From Closterium sp. Naga37s-1 (lineage: Eukaryota; Streptophyta; Zygnematophyceae; Desmidiales; Closteriaceae): a stretch of DNA of 64,000 nucleotides. The translations under genes and the position numbers were made by a program. Under the pieces are notes generated by a model. That model was not told the DNA's origin. It ran no database searches and saw nothing but the letters and a program-made list of their open reading frames with translations. Position 1 is the first letter of the stretch. Every line of letters begins with the position of its first letter. The stretch lies in contig CANJKZ010001237.1 in assembly GCA_947471745.1 (NCBI GenBank), positions 1,966,001 to 2,030,000 of the forward strand. The letters are read 5' to 3'. Below, piece by piece: positions 58,974 to 64,000 of this stretch.

Positions 58974-59941
58974 AGAGCAGACGCAGCAGTGGACTCAAAG
59001 GAAGGGTCAGTGACAACAGTGGCGAGGAAACGCGTGACAGTAGGACTGGCAGCACGAAGGGAGTCAAACTCCGGGTCCGGACCGTTAGGAAGAGAGGACG
59101 CAGGAGGAGACGGCAGTGGGACACGCTGTGGAGCAGTGGAAGGACGCAGAGTCATATAGTGAGTGCCAGGGACAGGAGGAGGACGCTCACGCGGAACACG
59201 ACGACCAGTGCGGACAGCGCGGACAGGCGACTCTGGACGAGACTCAGGCGACGCAGGACGAGACTCAGGCTCACGACGCTCCGTAAGACCTCTATTCGGT
59301 CCAGCGTAAGGAGAAGGACCAGGCAGTGGAGAGGCGGGCAGTAACTGCGACTGCGACTGGACAGGCGGTGGACTCAGTAGGGGAGGAGTAGGACCAGTAG
59401 AGGGCGGGAGGCCAAGAACCTGCTGAAGGAGAGGAACGTAGTACGGTGCAGCACCTCCTGAACCAGCAGAGACAGCACCAGCACCCTCAGCTCCAGAGTC
59501 TCCAGCTACAACTCCCGCAGCACCACCAGCAGCTCCAGCAGCTCCAGCACCTCCAGCTCCAACTCCCGCAGCAGCTCCAGTCCCAGTAGCTCCAGTACCT
59601 CCAGTACGAGCACCTCCAGGACCAGCGGCTCCAGCAGCTCCAGCACCAGCAGCACCTCCAGCAGCTCTTGCACCAGCAGCACTTCCAGCAGCTCCAGCAG
59701 CACCAGCACCAGCAGCACCTCCAGCAGCTCCAGTACCTCCAGCACGAGCACCTCCGGGACCAGCAGCTCCAGCACCTCCAGCAGCTCCAACACCTCCAGT
59801 ACGAGCACCTCTAGAACCAGCGGCTCCAGCAGCTCCAGCACCAGCAGAAACTCCAGCAGCTCCAGCAGCTCCAGCAGTACCTCCAGCAGCTCCAGCACCA
59901 GTAGTACCTCCAGTGGCTACAACACCAGTAGGACTAGCCAT
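58974..59941 (-). pseudogene. Integrase-RT linker of copia D (Ala/Gly- and Pro-rich)
   Basis: Open on the minus strand from an ATG at 59941 (not necessarily a real start). About 180 residues are almost only Gly, Ala and Thr (GAGAAGAAG type), then YYVPLLQQVLGLPPSTG, a Pro/Ser-rich part (PPLLSPPP), repeated ESRPASPESRPESP, and VTDPSFESTAASAL. Long, low-complexity linkers between integrase and RT occur in some plant copia elements. The last residues match the start of the segment at 37507, so this is the upstream part of the same protein. Integrase itself is absent beyond 59941. 59942-60019 is GCA/GTA-type simple sequence. Confidence 0.7.
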
Positions 59942-60019
59942 AGCGGCAGTAGCAGTAGTAGCAGCAGAAGCAGCAGTAGCAGCAGAAGCAGCAGTAGCAG
60001 CAGAAGCAGCAGAAGCAGC

Positions 60020-60640
60020 AGGGCAGTGCGGCTCAGTAGGGCGGCGCGGCTCGGTAAGGCGGCGCGGCTCGGCTGGGCGGCGCGGCTCGGCTGGGCGGCG
60101 CGGCTCGGCAGGGCGGCGCGGCTTGGCTGAGCGATGCGGCTCGGTTGGGCGGCGCGGGTGCTTACCAGGGGAGGGTGCAGGGCAGGGCCGCAGCTGGCGA
60201 TTAGGTCAGGGGCCGCGGGTGGGGCGGCAGCAGGGCAGGGCCGCGGCTGGGCGGCGGTAGAGCACGGCCGCGACGGTGGCGGCGATCAGGTCAGGGGCCG
60301 CGACGGGCAGAGGCAGGGCAGGGCCGCGACGGGCAGAGGCAGGGCAGGGCCGCGACGTAGGGCGGCAGGAGAGGGCCGCGACTGGCGGCAACGTAGGGCC
60401 ACGACGGGCGGCAAGCAGGGCCGCGACGGGCAGAGGCGCGCGACGGGCAGGGCCGCGACGGGCAGAGGCGCGCGACGGACAGAGGCGCGCGACGGGCAGG
60501 GCCGCGACGGGCAGAGGCGCGCGACGGGCAGGGCCGCGACGGGCGGCAGTCAGGGTCGCGACTAGCGCGACAGCAGGGCAGAGGCGCGCGACGGCGCAGG
60601 AGAGGCAGGCGCGACAGCGCGCTTCGGGCAGGCGAAACAG
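60020..60640. repeat. GC-rich minisatellites within element D
   Basis: Two tandem patterns: an 18-bp unit (GGCGGCGCGGCTCGGCTG) at about 60040-60140, and longer units built from GGGCCGCGACGGGCAGAGGC and GCGCGACGGGCA at about 60180-60600. They occupy the place where gag, protease and integrase of D should lie. No gene seen. Confidence 0.75.
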
Positions 60641-60685
60641 TTTCAGTGGTGGGCCCTAAAAAAAACGTTCCCACGGAGGGAACCT

Positions 60686-60698
60686 GCTCAGAATACCA
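60686..60698 (-). other. Primer-binding-site-like sequence of copia D
   Basis: Minus sense TGGTATTCTGAGC begins immediately after the 5' LTR. It shares TGGTAT with the initiator tRNA-Met site but then differs. The primer tRNA is not assigned. Confidence 0.55.
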
Positions 60699-60828
60699 TG
60701 TCAGAATAGGAACGAAGGAATGATTGACTAGCAGGCAGTTTGAGTACAAGTAGGAAACCTAGAAATGTTGTACCCTATATGAACTACCCCACTACAGCCT
60801 ACAAAGACTATAGCATAAAAGTTTGACA
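60699..60828 (-). repeat. 5' LTR of copia D (130 bp)
   Basis: Plus strand TGTCAGAATAGG ... AAGTTTGACA. Shares GACTAGCAGGCAGTTTGAG, GTAGGAAACC and the CCCACTACAGCCTACAAAG block with the LTR at 28419. Next to it, gypsy G begins within an open frame, so D inserted into, or was joined to, G. Confidence 0.8.
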
Positions 60829-63607
60829 TTTTCCGGACGATTTACCAGAGGGACTGCCACCTCAGCGAGCACATGACCACCGAATAGAGTTAGAACCGGG
60901 GGCACAGCCAACTGTACAGCGACAATTCCGACTGACACAACCAGAGCTCGATGAGCTGAGGAAGCAGTTAGATTACCTGCTAGAGAAAAAAATCATCCGA
61001 CCGAGCTCGTCACCGTTCACCGCACCAATACTGTTCACACCGAAAAAAGACGGGGGTTTTCGCATGTGTATCGACTACAGAGCACTGAACAGGGTAACAG
61101 TCAAGTCGCGATACCCCATCCCCCGAGCCGACGAACTGATAGATCAGCTACGAACAGCACGGGTCTTTTCGAAAATTGACTTACGCGGAGGTTACCACCA
61201 AATTCGGGTCGAATCATCGGACTGCGTAAAAACGGCATTTAGAACTAGATATGGGTCATTCGAGTACACCGTGATGCCATTCGGGCTGACCAACGCACCG
61301 GCGACATTTCAGATGACCATGAACGAGGCGTTTAGACCACTCTTAGATAAATGCGTGATAGTTTACCTCGACGACATCCTAGTCTACAGTCGCGATAAGC
61401 AGCAGCACTTAGTAGATCTGGAAGCAGTGTTTAAAGTTTTAGACGAGCACAGACTACTGACCAAGGGTTCCAAGTGCGAGTTCTTCCAGGATAGGTTAGA
61501 ATTTTTGGGCCGTGTTATTTCGGAGGCTGGAGTTGAGATCGACCCAAAGAATCTGGACACGGTAAAAGCATGGCACCCCCCGACGAACATCACGGAGCTG
61601 CAGAGTTTTTTTGGGTTCGTTAATTATGTGCGTCGGTTCGTCTCCGACATTGCACGGTTAACCGCCCCACTAACGGATTTACTGCGGAAGGGAGTCGCTT
61701 TTACGTGGGGGGAGAAAGAGCATGCTGCCTTCTCTGCCCTGAAAAATGTTCTCTGTTCACCGCCCGTACTGCGCATCGCCGACCCACTCCGCCCATTCGA
61801 AGTAGTTACAGACGCAAGCGACATCGCCATTGGAGCCGTACTGCTACAGGATTTCGACAACGGTTTACAGCCCATCGCATACGAGTCACGAAAACTGCAT
61901 CCGCCCGAGAAGAATTACCCGATACACGAGCGCGAAATGCTCGCGGTCGTGCATGCATTCAAGGTCTGGCGCTGTTACTTGACCGGCGCAGACGTGACAG
62001 TACGGTCAGACCACAGATCACTACAGTACCTCCGCGCACAGCCCCACCTCAACCCACGACAGATCCGCTGGCTCGATTTCCTCGAGTCAAATTTCCACTA
62101 CACGGTCACCTATAAAAAGGGAGCATCGAACATTGCCGACGCACTGACCCGCCCAACTGCCCAGATCCACGCCATACTACTCGCACAGACCAGCCCGCTA
62201 CTGACAGGCCTATTTACCCACGGGTATCAGACAGACCCCTTCTTTACTGGAGGCAACTCGCAGCAGTTCGCAGCAGCAAAAGGGGTGTACTACGTAAAAG
62301 CCGGCACCGACCGCATCTGGGTACCGGGCTACACTTTACTAAGGGAACTATTACTACAGGAGGCACACAACGGGGTTACCTCAGGACATTTCGGGGTAGA
62401 AAAAACACGGCAGCAGCTGCAACGGTATTACTACTGGCCCGAGATGCTGACCGACGTGCAACGACACGTGGCATCGTGTCCCACCTGCCAGCTCATGAAA
62501 TCGTCACGACAACGACCGGCAGGACAGTTGCAGCCGATACCACCCCCAGAGCGTGCGTGGCAGCAGGTGACGATGGATTTTGTCACGGGGTTACCGGCTG
62601 GAGCAAGTGGGAACGACGCGATCCTGGTCGTCGTCGATCGGCTGACGAAGATGGCACACTTCGCAGCCTGCAAGAAATCAATCACAGCCGAAGAAACAGG
62701 CAGCCTCTTCATCTCCACCGTCGTCCAACTGCACGGGATACCAGCATCAATTATCAGCGACCGCGACACGAAATTCACCAGCAACTTCTGGCGAAACCTG
62801 TGGCAGCAGTTCGGCACGCGACTACAGTTCAGTTCATCATACCACCCCGAAACCGACGGACAGACAGAACGGACAAATCAGACCATGGAACAGCTCATCC
62901 GAGCCACGTGCGACGACCCGACCACGTGGGAACAGCAACTGCCACTCATCGAGTTCGCGTACAACAACTCGCCATCTGCCACGACCCAACAGTCACCGTT
63001 TTTCCTGAACTACGGACAAGTCCCCACAGTACCCATGACCCCGAATCCCGACAACACAGTCCCACGCGCGCAACAGTTTGCAGAAATACTGCAAGCAACA
63101 CGGACCCGAGCAGCAGAAGCAATAAAAAAATCAAACGTCATAGCTAAGCGCAACGCCGACCGACACCGCCGCCCCGTCACTTACCAACCAGACGACCTGG
63201 TATTACTCGACACTCAAAATCTCCGCCTACCCATCACCCCAAAACTCCGCCCCCGATGTTGCGGGCCATTTCGCATCAGCCACATGATCACACCCGTCAC
63301 CGCCCACCTCCTCCTCCCTGCTGACTGGTACGTCAGCCCGTCATTCCACGTCAGCCTGCTTTGCCCATGCGTACCATCCACCAGCCAACTGCCTCGCAAC
63401 CGCCCCGCCAGCATGACACGACCACCGACAGAGCCATGTCAAAACATAGAGCTGCCCCGCGCGCACCTGTTGCGCGCCCCTGGTTTGCACGCCCACAGCC
63501 CACGCGCGCCTACTGCTACTACGCGCCGCCCAGCCCGAGCTGTCCCTGCTGCTGCTACTGACGCTACTGCTGCTACAGCTAGCGCTACTCACTGCTGCTG
63601 CTACTGA
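60829..63607 (+). mobile_element. Ty3/gypsy retrotransposon G (5' part missing)
   Basis: RT, RNase H and integrase without upstream gag, protease or LTR. The left edge is the D LTR and the right edge dissolves into CTG-rich microsatellite. It is a different lineage from F: no DNMT, and protein motifs closer to the common plant gypsy type. Confidence 0.9.
60830..63607 (+). CDS. gypsy G pol fragment: RT, RNase H, integrase (open frame, N-terminus lost)
   Basis: The frame is open from 60827 and reads FPDDLPEGLPP at once, the usual lead-in to gypsy RT. The first Met codon, 61064, is internal to RT and not a start. Counting from 61064: YLDD 101-104, RNase H VTDASD, integrase finger H435/H442/C472/C475, catalytic D505, D565 and E601 (35 residues between the last two), and a GPF module (GPFRIS, PSFHVSLL). 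No chromodomain recognised. The last ~60 codons run into repetitive DNA before TGA at 63605. No stop or frameshift over about 925 codons, in contrast to every other pol here, so G is younger or better conserved. Its missing 5' part still makes it non-autonomous. Confidence 0.93.
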   Translation, partial: FPDDLPEGLPPQRAHDHRIELEPGAQPTVQRQFRLTQPELDELRKQLDYLLEKKIIRPSSSPFTAPILFTPKKDGGFRMCIDYRALNRVTVKSRYPIPRADELIDQLRTARVFSKIDLRGGYHQIRVESSDCVKTAFRTRYGSFEYTVMPFGLTNAPATFQMTMNEAFRPLLDKCVIVYLDDILVYSRDKQQHLVDLEAVFKVLDEHRLLTKGSKCEFFQDRLEFLGRVISEAGVEIDPKNLDTVKAWHPPTNITELQSFFGFVNYVRRFVSDIARLTAPLTDLLRKGVAFTWGEKEHAAFSALKNVLCSPPVLRIADPLRPFEVVTDASDIAIGAVLLQDFDNGLQPIAYESRKLHPPEKNYPIHEREMLAVVHAFKVWRCYLTGADVTVRSDHRSLQYLRAQPHLNPRQIRWLDFLESNFHYTVTYKKGASNIADALTRPTAQIHAILLAQTSPLLTGLFTHGYQTDPFFTGGNSQQFAAAKGVYYVKAGTDRIWVPGYTLLRELLLQEAHNGVTSGHFGVEKTRQQLQRYYYWPEMLTDVQRHVASCPTCQLMKSSRQRPAGQLQPIPPPERAWQQVTMDFVTGLPAGASGNDAILVVVDRLTKMAHFAACKKSITAEETGSLFISTVVQLHGIPASIISDRDTKFTSNFWRNLWQQFGTRLQFSSSYHPETDGQTERTNQTMEQLIRATCDDPTTWEQQLPLIEFAYNNSPSATTQQSPFFLNYGQVPTVPMTPNPDNTVPRAQQFAEILQATRTRAAEAIKKSNVIAKRNADRHRRPVTYQPDDLVLLDTQNLRLPITPKLRPRCCGPFRISHMITPVTAHLLLPADWYVSPSFHVSLLCPCVPSTSQLPRNRPASMTRPPTEPCQNIELPRAHLLRAPGLHAHSPRAPTATTRRPARAVPAAATDATAATASATHCCCY

Positions 63608-64000
63608 AGCTAGTGCTGCTACAGCTAGTGCTACTCCTGCTGCTGCTACTACGGCACTTGCTACAGCTGCTACTGACGCTACTGCTGCTACAGCTAGCGC
63701 TACTCACTGCTGCTGCTGCTGAAGCTCCTGCTGCTACAGCTAGTGCTACTGCTGCTGCTGCTGCTAGTACGGCACTTGCTACTGCTGCTGCTGCTTCGCT
63801 GCTGCGCCTGAACTGCTGCTGCAGTGCTGCTGCCGCCTGCACTGCCATGCTACTGCTGCTGCTACTTGCTGCAGCTGCTCCTCCTTGCTGCTGCTGCTGC
63901 TGCTGCTACTTGCTGCAGCTGCTCCTCCTTGCTGCTGCTACTTGCTGCAGCTGCTCCTCCTTGCTACTGCTGCTGCTACTTGCTGCAGCTGCTCCTCCTT
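63540..64000. repeat. CTG-rich microsatellite and minisatellite
   Basis: Built of CTG, CTA and CTC triplets. A ~45-bp segment beginning ACTGACGCTACTG repeats at 63557 and 63672 (115 bp apart). From about 63860, units of roughly 30 bp containing CTTGCTGCAGCTGCTCCTCC recur to the window end. Frames over it code for Leu/Cys- or Ala/Ser-rich low complexity and are not genes. Confidence 0.88.

Larger units (their letters stand above)
28419..60828 (-). mobile_element. Copia element D (minus strand, short LTRs), exploded by later insertions
   Basis: Outer limits are two ~130-bp LTRs at 28419-28547 (3') and 60699-60828 (5'). D-derived sequence between them is 28419-30416, 37300-37507 and 58974-60698. 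The rest is copy B (30417-37294) and a large mixed block (37508-58973). Gag, protease and integrase are missing. What remains is the integrase-RT linker, RT and RNase H. Whether both LTRs belong to a single original insertion is inferred; the outer flanks (GGTAA and TTTTC) do not form a target duplication. A related remnant, D2, is at 46573-47188. Confidence 0.7.

Noticed and set aside
59506-59898. Leu/Glu-rich 130-codon minus-strand frame that looks like a coiled coil.
   Set aside because: It is another frame of the GCA/GCT-type repeat that encodes the Gly/Ala linker of element D. Low complexity only.
28419-60828. A target-site duplication for element D.
   Set aside because: The flanks GGTAA on the left and TTTTC on the right do not match, so the two LTRs cannot be shown to bound a single insertion.
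63540-64000. Coding continuation of gypsy G or a Leu/Ala-rich gene at the right edge.
   Set aside because: The stretch is a tandem CTG/CTA/CTC repeat. Frames are open only because of composition.

Overview
The window is eukaryotic repeat DNA with no recognisable host gene. Everything legible is LTR retrotransposon, satellite array or remnants of these. The host is probably a green plant or streptophyte (charophyte-type) alga. Three things suggest this: the commonest element uses the plant-style initiator-tRNA-Met primer site TGGTATCAGAGC, the copia and gypsy polyproteins are plant-like, and one gypsy element carries a cytosine methyltransferase domain, a rare association I recall being reported for charophytes and dinoflagellates. 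The species is not determined.

Layout, left to right. Copia-family-1 copy A (+, 1-5822) has its 3' LTR cut short by a Ty3/gypsy element F (+, 5823-11763). F reads gag, three zinc knuckles, aspartic protease, C5-cytosine DNA methyltransferase (DNMT), RT, RNase H, integrase. A 34-bp palindromic satellite (sat1, 11764-17921) follows, interrupted by a non-satellite island (13578-14095). A second, 37-bp satellite (sat2) fills 17922-20234 and 26669-28418 around copia-family-1 copy E (-, 20235-26668). A different, short-LTR copia element D (-) begins at 28419 and ends at 60828, but it is blown apart. Near-complete copia-family-1 copy B (+, 30417-37294) sits in its pol gene with a perfect 5-bp target duplication. 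A block of about 21.5 kb (sat1, an LTR-like/gag-like island, sat1, a copia LTR fragment, a second DNMT-gypsy fragment F2, a second D-type remnant D2, sat2, copia copy C, sat2) interrupts it again between 37508 and 58973. After D's outer LTR, a third Ty3/gypsy element G (+, 60829 onward) keeps an open RT-RNase H-integrase frame and runs into CTG-rich microsatellite to the window end.

Large-scale structure: 13678-17921 and 37701-42016 are near-identical inverted copies of about 4.3 kb separated by 19.8 kb. Both satellites are in one orientation on the left half of the window and in the opposite orientation on the right.

Function: none of the elements looks autonomous. A, C and E have frameshifts and stops, B has two nonsense codons in an otherwise complete 1,534-codon frame, and F has several stops and at least one frameshift. 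A and C share an identical 9-bp deletion of the catalytic RT motif-A aspartate, so that subgroup was probably moved in trans. The most interesting content is the retrotransposon-borne DNMT, seen twice (F and F2) with mostly synonymous differences over its recognisable motifs.
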